This document shows, piece by piece, positions 55,689 to 64,000 of a stretch of 64,000 bases of DNA. Both the position numbers and the translations under genes were made by a program. The notes beneath the pieces were generated by a model. The model saw nothing but the letters and a program-made list of their open reading frames with translations, did no database searches and had not been told where the DNA came from. Positions within the stretch are counted from its first letter, which is position 1, and every line of letters begins with the position of its first letter. The DNA comes from Pedobacter sp. Leaf194 (GTDB lineage: Bacteria; Bacteroidota; Bacteroidia; Sphingobacteriales; Sphingobacteriaceae): contig NZ_LMPU01000001.1 in assembly GCF_001423945.1 (NCBI RefSeq), positions 927,971 to 991,970 of the forward strand. Direction: 5' to 3'.

Positions 55689-55706
55689 ATTCAGGTTGCC
55701 TAATAC

Positions 55707-58637
55707 TTAGTAACCGAAAATCTCTTCTAATGTTAATGTTCTAACGTTACCAAACTTTTGCATATCCTCCAGTTTCACCTTTTTATCAGATGCAACTATT
55801 AAGTAGGTGTATGGCTGATTCGCAACTTTTTCATCGTGAAAAGTCTTGATGCTTGCGAAATTTATTGGCTTCAACTCTTTGTACAAATCAATTCGCGAAT
55901 CGTAGTCATAACCTAGTTTCTTATCCGCAAAATAGTAGTAAAAAATACCATCTTTGGTAACCCTGTTTGATTCTAAATAAGTTAAAACGTTAGATTTAGC
56001 TCCATCGAAAGATTTATCACTTTGTGGTAAAACATTTAACAATTCATTCATGCCATTCACCGCATCCGTCATCTTATCGGCCTGGCTGCCAACATAGGCC
56101 AACATGCTGTATTGTCTGTCTGCTTTATCAGGCATTTGGTAAGTGGCATAGGTAGAATAGGCCAATGCTTTCGATTCACGAATGGTTTGGAATACAATAG
56201 AACCCATACCGCCACCGAAATAGTTGTTAAAAACTTCAATGTTTGCCCTGTCGGTTTTGTTGTATAAACCAGTGTTTCTAAACCAGCGAATTTCCGATTG
56301 CACCATGTCGTAATTTGCAAAATACACTCTGTTGCTGTCTTGGACGCTATATGCATATACTTTGGCTGGCGCAGCTGGCGTAAATTCTTTCGGTAACAGG
56401 TGCTGCTTTTTAATCTCAGCGGTAAAAGCATTTACATCTTTAGGCCCATAATAAGTTATTACGTGCTCATAGTTTGTAAGGTTTTTAAGCAGGTAAATTA
56501 AATCATCTGCTTTCATATTCTTAACATCTTCGTTCGATAACACATTATTATAAGGGTTTACACTGCCGTACTGCGCATACGAAGTTAAACCGGCCATAAT
56601 CTGGCCTTTATTTAATTTGTTATTCTCTCTGCTTTTTAATATTGTACTTTTCAAATCAGATAAAGCTTTCTCATTTGGCTTTACATTTGCAAAAATATGT
56701 TCAACCAGGCTAACTGCTTTGTCGAAGTTCTCTTGCAAACCGCTTATATTAATCGTTGTATTCTCTGTTCCAACGGATAAGCTGTAGGTACAAGCTATGT
56801 TGTAAAATGCCTTGCTAATTTCTTCTGCACTATATTTATCGGTGCTTAAAAAAGGCAAATAACTCGCCGCATAAGGCAATAATTTATAGCTGTTTGCGCC
56901 ATGGTTAAATCGATAGGTCATTCTAAAAATAGAATTTTCACTGTTTTTTGTGGTCAAAACATCTGCAATGCCAACTTTACCAGTTACAATGTCTTTTTTG
57001 TAATCTAAAAACTTTGGTTCCATCGGTTTTACCGGCGCTTCCAAAATGTTTTTTACAAATGGCGAAGTCAGGTTTCCGTTCGCATTTATTGGCGTAATGG
57101 TTGGCTTTTCTACTTTTACAATATTTTTATCCTCACCTTTATGTTTGAAACCAATTACGTAATCATCTTTAAAATAAGTTTTTGCAAATGCGATAACCTG
57201 CGCTTTCGTAATCTTTGCCGTTTCCTCAATATCGCTTAAGCTTTTGTCCCATTTGGTACCGCGGTTTAAAATGAACTCGTTAGATAGATATTCAGCTCTG
57301 CTGTTGTTGCTATCAAAGGCCTGTAAAAAACTTAGTTTTTGGTTCGCAACAATGGCTTTTATTAAGTCATCATCGAACTTGCCTTCTTTTAACATTGTAA
57401 TTTGCTCTAACAATAACTTGGATGCCTGCTCCAGGCTCTGGCCCTGACGTGGTTGTGCCGATAGGTTAAACACACCATAGTCTTTCATTTGTTGGTAACT
57501 GGCGCTGGCTCGCTGGGTTTTTTGTTGTTTGTTTAAATTAATATCGATTAAACCCGCTTTGCCGTTAAATAAGATACTTTTTATTAGGTTAAGCATTAAG
57601 CTGTTCTGCGTGTTTTCAGCAAAACCGCGGTAGTAAATCTCTACCATTTCGGCACTCGGACCGTAAACATCAACCTGCTGAATCTTAGTTAATGGTTTTT
57701 CAGGAGCAGGATTGTAAAGTGAAACAGGTTTTGAAACCATGTAACCAAACGTATTGTCGATTTTTTTAATCATTACATCAGGATTAAAATCGCCTGTAAA
57801 TACTGCGGCCATATTATTTGGCACATAGTATTTGTTGTAATAATTTCTGATTTCTACCAAAGATGGATTTTTTAAATGCTCTATTGTACCAATGGTAGTC
57901 TGCTGACCATAATTATGGGTAGGGAACAACAAAGCCATCATTGCTTCATCCAGTTTATTAGGGTCGTTATCCAAACCGCGGTTTTTCTCTTCGTAAACAG
58001 CTTCTAGCTCTGTATGGAAGATTCTGAAAATAGGTTTACGGAAACGTTCGCCCTGAATGGCTAAGAATTTATCGGTAGCGTTTGATGGAAAATCTTCGTT
58101 GTAAACCGTTTCTTCGTACCAGGTGTGCGCATTTGAAGAGTTGCCACCAATGCCCGACATCATTTTGTCGTACTCGTTCGCTATCGAAAAGTTCGAAGCT
58201 TCGCCCGAAGTCTTATCAATTTCCTTGTAAATTTCTTTGCGCTGAACAGGGTCGGTTGTTTTGTTGTACTTTTCGTAAAGTGCATCAATTTTATCTAGAT
58301 AAGGCTTTTCTTTTGCCCAATCTGCGGTACCAAATTTATCTGTGCCTTTGAATAACAAATGCTCCAAATAATGCGCTAAGCCTGTTGCAGCTTTGGGGTC
58401 GGTGTTGCTACCCGCTCTAACACTCATTCGAAACTGGATATTCGGTTCTTTATTATTAGGTGAAAGAATAACAGTTAACCCGTTTTTTAGCGTGTAGAAG
58501 CGGGTTGATGTAGGGTCGCTTGTTACATACTTGTATGTGTAACCGCCCGATGAACCGGTTTTCCACTGATAAGTTTGCGCTTTAACAAACGTACCGGTTA
58601 TCAGAAAACAGGCAAGAGTAAATAGTTTGAATTTCAT
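55707..58637 (-). CDS. Two-lobed M16 family metallopeptidase
   Basis: 976 residues with a signal peptide (MKFKLFTLACFLITGTFVKAQ). The active N-terminal lobe has the inverted zinc motif HYLEHLLFKG (His89, Glu92, His93 in HxxEH) with the distal Glu expected about 75 residues further, in the region of YEEKNRGLD. The second lobe, with FNNYFGGGMGSIVFQTIRESKALAYSTYATYQ, quoted in part, lacks HxxEH and is the inactive half; the layout is like pitrilysin/PqqL proteins. It probably degrades peptides in the periplasm. Monocistronic; no partner gene is adjacent. Confidence 0.92.
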   Translation of the reverse strand: MKFKLFTLACFLITGTFVKAQTYQWKTGSSGGYTYKYVTSDPTSTRFYTLKNGLTVILSPNNKEPNIQFRMSVRAGSNTDPKAATGLAHYLEHLLFKGTDKFGTADWAKEKPYLDKIDALYEKYNKTTDPVQRKEIYKEIDKTSGEASNFSIANEYDKMMSGIGGNSSNAHTWYEETVYNEDFPSNATDKFLAIQGERFRKPIFRIFHTELEAVYEEKNRGLDNDPNKLDEAMMALLFPTHNYGQQTTIGTIEHLKNPSLVEIRNYYNKYYVPNNMAAVFTGDFNPDVMIKKIDNTFGYMVSKPVSLYNPAPEKPLTKIQQVDVYGPSAEMVEIYYRGFAENTQNSLMLNLIKSILFNGKAGLIDINLNKQQKTQRASASYQQMKDYGVFNLSAQPRQGQSLEQASKLLLEQITMLKEGKFDDDLIKAIVANQKLSFLQAFDSNNSRAEYLSNEFILNRGTKWDKSLSDIEETAKITKAQVIAFAKTYFKDDYVIGFKHKGEDKNIVKVEKPTITPINANGNLTSPFVKNILEAPVKPMEPKFLDYKKDIVTGKVGIADVLTTKNSENSIFRMTYRFNHGANSYKLLPYAASYLPFLSTDKYSAEEISKAFYNIACTYSLSVGTENTTINISGLQENFDKAVSLVEHIFANVKPNEKALSDLKSTILKSRENNKLNKGQIMAGLTSYAQYGSVNPYNNVLSNEDVKNMKADDLIYLLKNLTNYEHVITYYGPKDVNAFTAEIKKQHLLPKEFTPAAPAKVYAYSVQDSNRVYFANYDMVQSEIRWFRNTGLYNKTDRANIEVFNNYFGGGMGSIVFQTIRESKALAYSTYATYQMPDKADRQYSMLAYVGSQADKMTDAVNGMNELLNVLPQSDKSFDGAKSNVLTYLESNRVTKDGIFYYYFADKKLGYDYDSRIDLYKELKPINFASIKTFHDEKVANQPYTYLIVASDKKVKLEDMQKFGNVRTLTLEEIFGY

Positions 58638-58846
58638 TTATTTGGATTTGGTTTGTGGTTGCTGATGTTCATCAACTTAGGGGTGAATGAATGATCGCAG
58701 CAAATAAGTTATTTATCCAAATATATATGCTTTAAGCCATCGAAAGAAATAATTTTTTCTTCAAACTAAAGATATAGGAATTAACTTGGCAACTTAAAAA
58801 TTTAGCTTTATTACGCCTTAAATTTAATAATCTGTATTTTTACATC

Positions 58847-59686
58847 ATGACGAAGCAAAGTACAAAACCAAATATTTTAGTTGTTAATGATGATGGCATA
58901 ACTGCAACCGGGATCAAGAACCTGATGGAAGTTATGCAGGAGCTGGGAAATGTAGTTGTTGTTGCGCCAGATAGTCCGCAGAGCGGGATGGGACATGCAA
59001 TTACAATTGGCAAACCGATTCGTTTCGATAAGGTAGATTTGTATCCTGGCGTAGAAATGTATAAATGCAGCGGTACGCCTGTAGATTGCGTTAAACTTGG
59101 CGTCAACAAAATTTTTAAGGGAAAAAAACCCGATTTATGTGTTTCAGGAATCAATCACGGATTAAACAATTCGATAAATGTACTTTATTCGGGTACCATG
59201 TCTGCCGCGGTTGAGGGTGCTATAGAAAAAATACCATCTGTTGGTTTTTCGCTGGATGATTTTGCCGCCGATGCAGATTTCAGTTTCACCAAAAAGTACA
59301 TAAAGCAAATTTGCGAACAGGTTTTGGCAAATGGCTTGCCTGAAGGAACTTTACTAAATGTTAATTTTCCGAAAGGCGATAAACTTAAGGGCGTTAAAAT
59401 CTGCCGTCAGGCCAATGCTAAGTGGATGGAAGAGTTTGATGAAAGAACTGACCCTTACAAAAGACCTTATTATTGGTTAACCGGTGTTTTCGAAAACTTT
59501 GACCGCGGTGAAGATACGGATGTTTGGGCATTGGAACACGGCTATGTTTCCATTGTTCCGGTTCAGTTCGATTTAACGGCGCATCATGCTATACCTTTAT
59601 TAAACAGCTGGAGTTTCGATGTAAACAAGAAAGCAGATAATTCTTCTACAAAAATTTCAGCGCCGGATGGTTTAAACCTTGGTTAG
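58847..59686 (+). CDS. surE: 5'/3'-nucleotidase SurE
   Basis: 279 residues. Metal-dependent phosphatase of nucleoside 5'- and 3'-monophosphates linked to stationary-phase survival. Signatures: ILVVNDDGITATGIKNL (metal Asp pair), APDSPQSGMGHAIT, CSGTPVDCVKLG and SGINHGLNNSINVLYSGTMSAAVEG with the Asn/Ser metal site. It begins the surE-membrane protein-lpxB cluster, a familiar arrangement in Bacteroidota. Confidence 0.96.
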   Translation: MTKQSTKPNILVVNDDGITATGIKNLMEVMQELGNVVVVAPDSPQSGMGHAITIGKPIRFDKVDLYPGVEMYKCSGTPVDCVKLGVNKIFKGKKPDLCVSGINHGLNNSINVLYSGTMSAAVEGAIEKIPSVGFSLDDFAADADFSFTKKYIKQICEQVLANGLPEGTLLNVNFPKGDKLKGVKICRQANAKWMEEFDERTDPYKRPYYWLTGVFENFDRGEDTDVWALEHGYVSIVPVQFDLTAHHAIPLLNSWSFDVNKKADNSSTKISAPDGLNLG

Positions 59687-59693
59687 TTAGCAA

Positions 59694-59966
59694 ATGAACC
59701 ATCAGTTAAATAAATTAAAAGATTCGGTTTGGATTGGTTTGGGCATTGGTTTATTTACGCCTGCTGTGCTTTGCACTTTGGCCTGGTACCTGATTCATCA
59801 CATAATCTATCTTGCCAAGGCCGATTTGTTATACATTGGCTGTATTGCCGCTAATGCTTATACTATGCAATATTTTTTCAAACATTATAAAGAAAATATT
59901 GGCAGAGGCATTTTGGCAGCGACATTTCTATGTGCATTTGTGTTTTTCTATTATAAAGTTTTTTAA
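59694..59966 (+). CDS. Small membrane protein of unknown function between surE and lpxB
   Basis: 90 residues with three hydrophobic helices (about residues 12-32, 38-52 and 65-88): WIGLGIGLFTPAVLCTLAWY, ADLLYIGCIAANAYTMQYFF and GILAATFLCAFVFFYYKVF. The middle loop holds YIGCIAANAY. The gene starts 7 bp after surE and ends 85 bp before lpxB, on the same strand. In other Bacteroidota the slot between surE and lpxB is often filled by a small membrane protein. It could help lipid A synthesis, but nothing in the sequence proves this. Confidence 0.8.
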   Translation: MNHQLNKLKDSVWIGLGIGLFTPAVLCTLAWYLIHHIIYLAKADLLYIGCIAANAYTMQYFFKHYKENIGRGILAATFLCAFVFFYYKVF

Positions 59967-60051
59967 GTTAATGCGGTATTGCCAGGTTCAAAAGCAAGCT
60001 ATCTTGTAAAAGGTTTCGTTTGTAAATGATGAAGGAGAAAGATAAGCAAAT

Positions 60052-61158
60052 ATGAAATATTACCTCGTCGCCGGCGAAGCATCGGGCGATTTACACGGTG
60101 CAAATTTAATGAAAGCGCTAAAAGCTGAAGATGGCGAAGCTGTGTTCAGATATTTTGGTGGCAACAAGATGCAGGCAGAAGGCGGCCAGTTAGTGAAACA
60201 TTATGCTGATATGGCTTTTATGGGTTTTACCGAAGTCCTGTTAAACCTGCGTACCATTTACAAAAACTTAAGTGCATGCAAAAAAGACCTGCTGGATTGG
60301 CAACCCGACGTGCTAATTTTGATTGATTTCCCAGGTTTTAATTTAAAAATAGCTGAGTTTGCAAAGGCTAATGGCATAAAGGTTTGTTATTACATTTCAC
60401 CGAAGGTTTGGGCATGGAACCAAAAACGGGTACTTAAAATTAAGAAAGTTGTCGACCATATGTTTTGTATTCTGCCTTTTGAGGTCAGTTTTTACAAAAC
60501 ATGGGGTATGGAGGTCGATTATGTTGGCAATCCATTACTGGATGAAAAGGCACAGTTTAAGCCTGATTTCAATTTCAGAGCGCAAAATGACCTTGGCGAT
60601 TCAAAAATTATAGCCCTGCTTCCCGGAAGTCGTAAACAGGAGATAGAAAGGTTACTCCCTGTTATGTTAAGCATTACAGCCCATTATCCCGATTATCAGT
60701 TTGCAATTGCGGCGGCACCAACTTTCAGCGAAGCTTATTATCAGGCGTTTATCGGTGATAAAAAAGTTAAATTATTGTTCGGTAATACCTATAACCTGTT
60801 GTACAATGCGCATGCTGCAGTCGTGGCTTCGGGTACTGCAACTTTAGAAACAGCTTTGTTTAAAGTGCCTCAGGTTGTTGTGTACAAGGGCGGCGCAGTT
60901 TCTATCGCAATTGCAAGAATGCTGGTGAAAATCAAGTTCATCTCGCTTGTAAATTTGATTGTAAACAAAAAGATAGTAACCGAACTTATACAAGAAAGTT
61001 GCACCACAGAGCAGGTTAGCAAAGAAGTGGGCATAATTGTGGGCGGCGAGGGGAGAGCGGCGCTGCTTAAGGGTTACAATGAACTGCTGGCTTTAATGGG
61101 AAATCCGGGTGCATCAGATAAAACTGCTAAATTGATTATTAACTATTTAAAACGTTAA
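60052..61158 (+). CDS. lpxB: Lipid-A-disaccharide synthase
   Basis: 368 residues of a GT19 glycosyltransferase that joins UDP-2,3-diacylglucosamine and 2,3-diacylglucosamine 1-phosphate. It starts MKYYLVAGEASGDLHGANLM and contains DFPGFNLKIAEFAK, YYISPKVWAWNQKRV, DYVGNPLLDE, ALLPGSRKQEIERL and the donor-binding VASGTATLETALFKVPQVVVYK region. It is peripheral to the inner membrane. Its pathway neighbour lpxK is in the same window at 23.4 kb. It is the third gene in the surE cluster. Confidence 0.96.
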   Translation: MKYYLVAGEASGDLHGANLMKALKAEDGEAVFRYFGGNKMQAEGGQLVKHYADMAFMGFTEVLLNLRTIYKNLSACKKDLLDWQPDVLILIDFPGFNLKIAEFAKANGIKVCYYISPKVWAWNQKRVLKIKKVVDHMFCILPFEVSFYKTWGMEVDYVGNPLLDEKAQFKPDFNFRAQNDLGDSKIIALLPGSRKQEIERLLPVMLSITAHYPDYQFAIAAAPTFSEAYYQAFIGDKKVKLLFGNTYNLLYNAHAAVVASGTATLETALFKVPQVVVYKGGAVSIAIARMLVKIKFISLVNLIVNKKIVTELIQESCTTEQVSKEVGIIVGGEGRAALLKGYNELLALMGNPGASDKTAKLIINYLKR

Positions 61159-61263
61159 ATTTTACACGCTAAGTGTTAAATCAGTTCCTTGCAAGTGTTC
61201 TCCATACTAAATTATCTTTTTTTTATTTAGTTTTGATTAGTATACCATGAATTAACTAAGCAA

Positions 61264-62268
61264 ATGAAAGCCCTCTCCATAAAAGATATCGCCGTTAAAG
61301 CGAATGTTTCTATAACCACAGTTTCCTTCATCATAAATGGAAAAGCCAAAGAAAAATCCATAAGTGAGGCAGTTATAGAAAAGGTGGAAAAGATTATAGA
61401 GGAGAGCGGTTATAAGCCAAACCAGATTGCCAGAAGTTTACGTACCGGAAATTCCAACATTATCGGCCTCATCGTAGAGGATATTTCAAACTCTTTCTTT
61501 GCCAAGATAGCTCGTTTAATAGAAGATAAAGCGTACAAACGCGGATACAAAATCATTTATTCGAGTACCGAAAACAGCATAGCAAAAGCGCAGGAACTCA
61601 TCAATATGTTCAAATCGAGAAAGGTAGATGCCTACATTATCTCGCCGATAAAGGGTTTGGAAGAAGATATACAGATTCTTTTAAATGATGATAAGCCTGT
61701 TATTCTCTTTGATAGGAATCTTCCGGATTTAAGCACAAACTACGTAGGTGCAAATCATTTCAGCGCTTCGTACCAATCAATCGAGAATTTTATTGAGCAA
61801 GGCAAAAAGAAAATTGCGCTTGTTACCACCGATATCGACGTGCAGCAGATAACAGAGCGTTTAGAGGGCTACAAAAAAGCTTTGGTCGACTACGGCCTTC
61901 CTTACGATGAAAGTCTGGTGCTAAAAATTCATTTCAATCAAGATGAAAAGGATACCATCAGCCAGATGGAGTCTTTGTTCAAAGACCAGCAGATAGATGC
62001 CGTTTTATTCGCAACCAACTACTTAGCCATTAGCGGTTTAAAGGTGCTTAAACAAATAAAGAAGCAAATCGGAGCAGATTTTTCAGTAATTGCCTACGAT
62101 GATCATGAAGCCTTCGAGCTCCACACGCCGGGCATTTCAACCGTTCAGCAGCCTTTAGAGGAAATCGCTGAAAACGTTATTCAGCTCATATTAAGTCAGT
62201 TATCTTCAAAATCGAAATTGCCAAACCAACAAATCATTATTCCGGCAAAGCTTATCCTCAGAGATTAA
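61264..62268 (+). CDS. LacI/GalR family transcriptional regulator
   Basis: 334 residues. The N-terminal helix-turn-helix is SIKDIAVKANVSITTVSFII at residues 4-23, with the hinge helix NQIARSLRTGNSNIIGLIV at about 56-74. The remainder is the periplasmic-binding-protein-like sensor domain (NYVGANHFSASYQSI, LEGYKKALVDYGLPYDESLV, DAVLFATNYLAISGLKVLK). It probably binds a sugar and controls the adjacent SusC gene 368 bp downstream. Two operator-like sequences with a central CG lie in that gap (62307-62324 and 62352-62369), the first within 39 bp of its own stop codon. Confidence 0.94.
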   Translation: MKALSIKDIAVKANVSITTVSFIINGKAKEKSISEAVIEKVEKIIEESGYKPNQIARSLRTGNSNIIGLIVEDISNSFFAKIARLIEDKAYKRGYKIIYSSTENSIAKAQELINMFKSRKVDAYIISPIKGLEEDIQILLNDDKPVILFDRNLPDLSTNYVGANHFSASYQSIENFIEQGKKKIALVTTDIDVQQITERLEGYKKALVDYGLPYDESLVLKIHFNQDEKDTISQMESLFKDQQIDAVLFATNYLAISGLKVLKQIKKQIGADFSVIAYDDHEAFELHTPGISTVQQPLEEIAENVIQLILSQLSSKSKLPNQQIIIPAKLILRD

Positions 62269-62287
62269 AAATTAGTAAAGCAATCCT

Positions 62288-62309
62288 GTTGTAACGTTTT
62301 TTTTACAAC
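62288..62309. repeat. Inverted repeat after the LacI gene (GTTGTAA-N8-TTACAAC)
   Basis: Perfect 7-bp arms with loop CGTTTTTT, 20 bp after the LacI stop. It may be the LacI gene terminator, although the T-run is in the loop rather than behind the stem. Confidence 0.4.
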
Positions 62310-62324
62310 TAAATCGTTTTATTA
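62307..62324. promoter_or_regulatory. Secondary LacI-type operator candidate
   Basis: AACTAAATCGTTTTATTA matches the reverse orientation of the main operator at 15 of 18 positions around the central TCGT. Its centre is 45 bp upstream of the main operator's centre. Confidence 0.55.
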
Positions 62325-62340
62325 ATTGACAAAAAATTTC

Positions 62341-62348
62341 TATCATTG
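62341..62348 (+). promoter_or_regulatory. Possible -7 element of the last susC promoter (TATCATTG)
   Basis: One mismatch to TAnnTTTG, ending 3 bp before the main operator at 62352. If used, the operator would cover the transcription start, and the leader before susC would be about 280 nt. Tentative. Confidence 0.25.
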
Positions 62349-62351
62349 ATG

Positions 62352-62369
62352 TAGTAAAACGATTTACTA
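62352..62369. promoter_or_regulatory. Main LacI-type operator candidate
   Basis: TAGTAAAACGATTTACTA: perfect 7-bp arms TAGTAAA / TTTACTA around ACGA, with the central CG typical of LacI/GalR operators. It lies between the LacI gene and the downstream susC. Confidence 0.7.
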
Positions 62370-62384
62370 TAACCAAATGTATTT

Positions 62385-62480
62385 ATGAGACTTACGCAGG
62401 ACCCTAACTGTATGGCAAGTACTACTATTCCTGACTACAGAAGAACTTATCTGCCCGGCACAGTTTTGTTTTTACACTAA
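62385..62480 (+). other. Short frame in the susC leader resembling the start of a REP-associated (Y1) transposase
   Basis: A 31-codon frame ends DYRRTYLPGTVLFLH, similar to the N-terminal YRRxYxPGG-FFT block of IS200/REP-associated tyrosine transposases, and then stops. It is likely a decayed remnant or chance; no HUH or catalytic Tyr region follows. Confidence 0.25.
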
Positions 62481-62513
62481 ATTTTTCTCGGTTCATAATA
62501 AATAGAATACAAT

Positions 62514-62539
62514 ACAAGGTATAGCTTGATATGCCTTGT
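62514..62539 (+). other. Stem-loop in the susC leader
   Basis: ACAAGG-T-ATA / TAT-G-CCTTGT around loop GCTTGA, about 100 nt upstream of the susC start. It has no T-run, so it is not a terminator. The remainder of the gap from here to 62636 is A/T-rich and holds no gene. Confidence 0.4.
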
Positions 62540-62636
62540 GCTGAGAGTTAAGATATATCAGATATCGACAAAGGGCGTACACAGTAAAAAGAAAATACAA
62601 TATAAACTAATCAATTAAAATTTAACAAAACCGCTA

Positions 62637-64000
62637 ATGAAAATTAATTTACTAAAAATTACTGGGCTGTCTGCTGCAATTATATTGCTGAATGGCCCTG
62701 CGTTTTCAATGAATTCAGAGTGGGAAGGGGCGAAGGGATTCATGGATACGAACAAGCTGTGGCAGCAAGTTCAGACGCAAAATGTTATTACCGGAACGGT
62801 GGTTGATGATAAAAACTCAGCAGTTCCTGGTGTTGGCATCAGAAATCAAACTTCTGGAAAAACAACAGTTACCGACGCAAACGGTAAATTTACAATTGAA
62901 GCTAATGCGGGCGAGGTTTTGCGCTTTACCTACATCGGTTTCGAAACACAGAATGTTACCGTTGGCACAAGCAAAACAGTTAGCGTAAAATTAGCTACAA
63001 CTACCGAAACAAAACTAGATGATGTAACGGTTGTTGCGGTTGGATATGGTACGCAGTTACAAAAGGAGACAACTTCGGCAGTAGCCCACGTTGGTGCCGA
63101 TGATTTCAGACAAAGTGGTTCAAGAAATGCTTTGGATCTTATTCAAGGTAAAGTTGCGGGTCTTAATATCACGCGTAGCGGTTCTAACCCTAACTCTGGT
63201 GTAAGCGTTCAGCTTCGTGGTGTTGTTTCTGTTACGGGTAGTACGAGTCCGTTATTTGTAATTGATGGTATTCCAGGTGGTAACCCGGATTTGTTACAAC
63301 AGGATGATATCGAGGCTATTGATGTGCTAAAAGATGGTTCTGCAGCTGCAATTTATGGATCGAGCGCCAACGCAGGTGTAATCTTGATTACTACTAAAAA
63401 AGGTAAAACCGGGCCGCCTCAGTTTAATTATTCTGGTTATGCAAGAAAGGAGTATTACAACCAATGGTTAGATTTCTTATCTCCGTCTGAATATAAAGCA
63501 AGAATTGCTTCTGGCGAGATTAAGCAACAGAACTTTGGAAGTGAAACTGATTTTGTTGATCAGTTAATCAACCACGATAACTTATCCCAAAACCACAACT
63601 TAAACTTTAGTGGCGGTACAGATAAAACAAGCTATAGAGCAAGTATCAACTATCGTGATTTACAGGGTATCGGAAAAGAAAATGGTCGTGAAGAATATAC
63701 TTTAAGATTTAACATCAACCAGACTGGTTTAGATGATAGATTGAAAATTCAGGCAAATTTAGTTACCAACTTTAACAAAGCTAACTTATTAGGTAGTGGT
63801 GGTGCAAGAGAAAATAGTGGTACTTGGGAAAGTGAGCAAACTAAAAATCCAACACTTTCTAACTTCAATCCTGATGGAAGCTACCGTTTCGATTTAACAA
63901 GTAATAATGAGTATGCACGTTTGTTCCAGGAAACTTCTTACCGCAAACAGCAAACAAGTTCTGCAGATGTTAAAGTTGATTTAGACATTATCAAAGGTTT
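62637..64000 (+). CDS. SusC/RagA family TonB-dependent transporter, N-terminal part (3' end outside window)
   Basis: The frame starts at ATG 62637 (MKINLLKITGLSAAIILLNG, a signal-like segment that is less classical than usual) and runs open to the window edge, 454 codons. It contains the carboxypeptidase-D-like domain (ITGTVVDDKNSAVPGVGI, TDANGKFTIEA), the plug start DDVTVVAVGYGTQ, LIQGKVAGLNITRSG, SPLFVIDGIPGG and DVLKDGSAAAIYGSSANAGV, all hallmarks of SusC. A longer region before the CTLD (about residues 25-48) is unusual but not diagnostic. It follows a LacI regulator and its operators, so it probably opens a sugar-regulated utilisation locus continuing to the right. Confidence 0.93.
   Translation, partial: MKINLLKITGLSAAIILLNGPAFSMNSEWEGAKGFMDTNKLWQQVQTQNVITGTVVDDKNSAVPGVGIRNQTSGKTTVTDANGKFTIEANAGEVLRFTYIGFETQNVTVGTSKTVSVKLATTTETKLDDVTVVAVGYGTQLQKETTSAVAHVGADDFRQSGSRNALDLIQGKVAGLNITRSGSNPNSGVSVQLRGVVSVTGSTSPLFVIDGIPGGNPDLLQQDDIEAIDVLKDGSAAAIYGSSANAGVILITTKKGKTGPPQFNYSGYARKEYYNQWLDFLSPSEYKARIASGEIKQQNFGSETDFVDQLINHDNLSQNHNLNFSGGTDKTSYRASINYRDLQGIGKENGREEYTLRFNINQTGLDDRLKIQANLVTNFNKANLLGSGGARENSGTWESEQTKNPTLSNFNPDGSYRFDLTSNNEYARLFQETSYRKQQTSSADVKVDLDIIKG

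Noticed and set aside
1..64000. CRISPR array, tRNA, rRNA or complete insertion sequence
   Set aside because: No regularly spaced direct repeats, no tRNA-like T-loop ends in the gaps, no rRNA-like segment and no intact transposase frame were found by reading.

Overview
The window is ordinary chromosomal DNA from a member of the Bacteroidota, most likely a Sphingobacteriaceae organism close to Pedobacter. Evidence: SusC/SusD pairs, the rpmB-rpmG-DUF4295-ftsY block, the surE-small membrane protein-lpxB block, DUF5606, a putative-porin family gene, Bacteroidota-type -7 promoter elements (TAnnTTTG), A/T-rich intergenic DNA and almost no Shine-Dalgarno sequences. I see no tRNA, rRNA, CRISPR array, complete insertion sequence, prophage or integrative element.

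Layout. 1-3.3 kb: the end of a phytanoyl-CoA dioxygenase-like gene, then a SulP transporter-carbonic anhydrase operon and a small unknown gene. 3.5-9.8 kb: acyl-CoA carboxylase beta subunit, MFS transporter, acetyltransferase, M42 aminopeptidase, gpmA and two small genes. 9.9-19.4 kb: a secreted S9 peptidase, cbpA-cbpM co-chaperone pair, YjgR/HerA-like ATPase, two tandem secreted paralogues, a nucleotidyltransferase-sugar kinase pair and a TMEM175-type channel. 19.6-23.2 kb: dnaK and a frameshifted sterol-desaturase-family gene, both on the minus strand. 23.4-31.6 kb: lpxK, purine nucleoside phosphorylase, a large putative porin, an outer-membrane barrel, an exported protein of a family often labelled asparagine synthetase B, cyclophilin, DUF5606, an overlooked 41-residue membrane protein and rlmH. 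31.7-43 kb: membrane-anchored MutS-like ATPase, GH1 glucosidase, aconitase, polysaccharide deacetylase, a TolC-adaptor efflux pair without an inner-membrane pump, and gpsA. 43-49 kb: rimO, ftsY, DUF4295, rpmG, rpmB, a secreted protein and acs. 49-64 kb: a SusC/SusD pair, csbD, GH130 phosphorylase, a two-lobed M16 protease, surE-lpxB, and a LacI regulator in front of a second SusC gene that runs off the window.

Functional themes are central metabolism (aconitase, acetyl-CoA synthetase, gpmA, gpsA, PccB), envelope and lipid A synthesis (lpxK, lpxB), glycan use (two TonB-dependent SusC proteins, GH1, GH130, LacI regulator) and protein quality control (DnaK, CbpA/CbpM, cyclophilin, several peptidases).

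I did not find a convincing new multi-gene system. The items most worth a second look are two LacI-type operators between the LacI gene and the last susC, the single-base frameshift in the sterol-desaturase gene, the exported 'AsnB-like' protein, the sugar-kinase/nucleotidyltransferase pair, and long imperfect inverted repeats in two intergenic gaps. For several genes I chose an internal ATG over a longer reading frame; this is stated in each entry.
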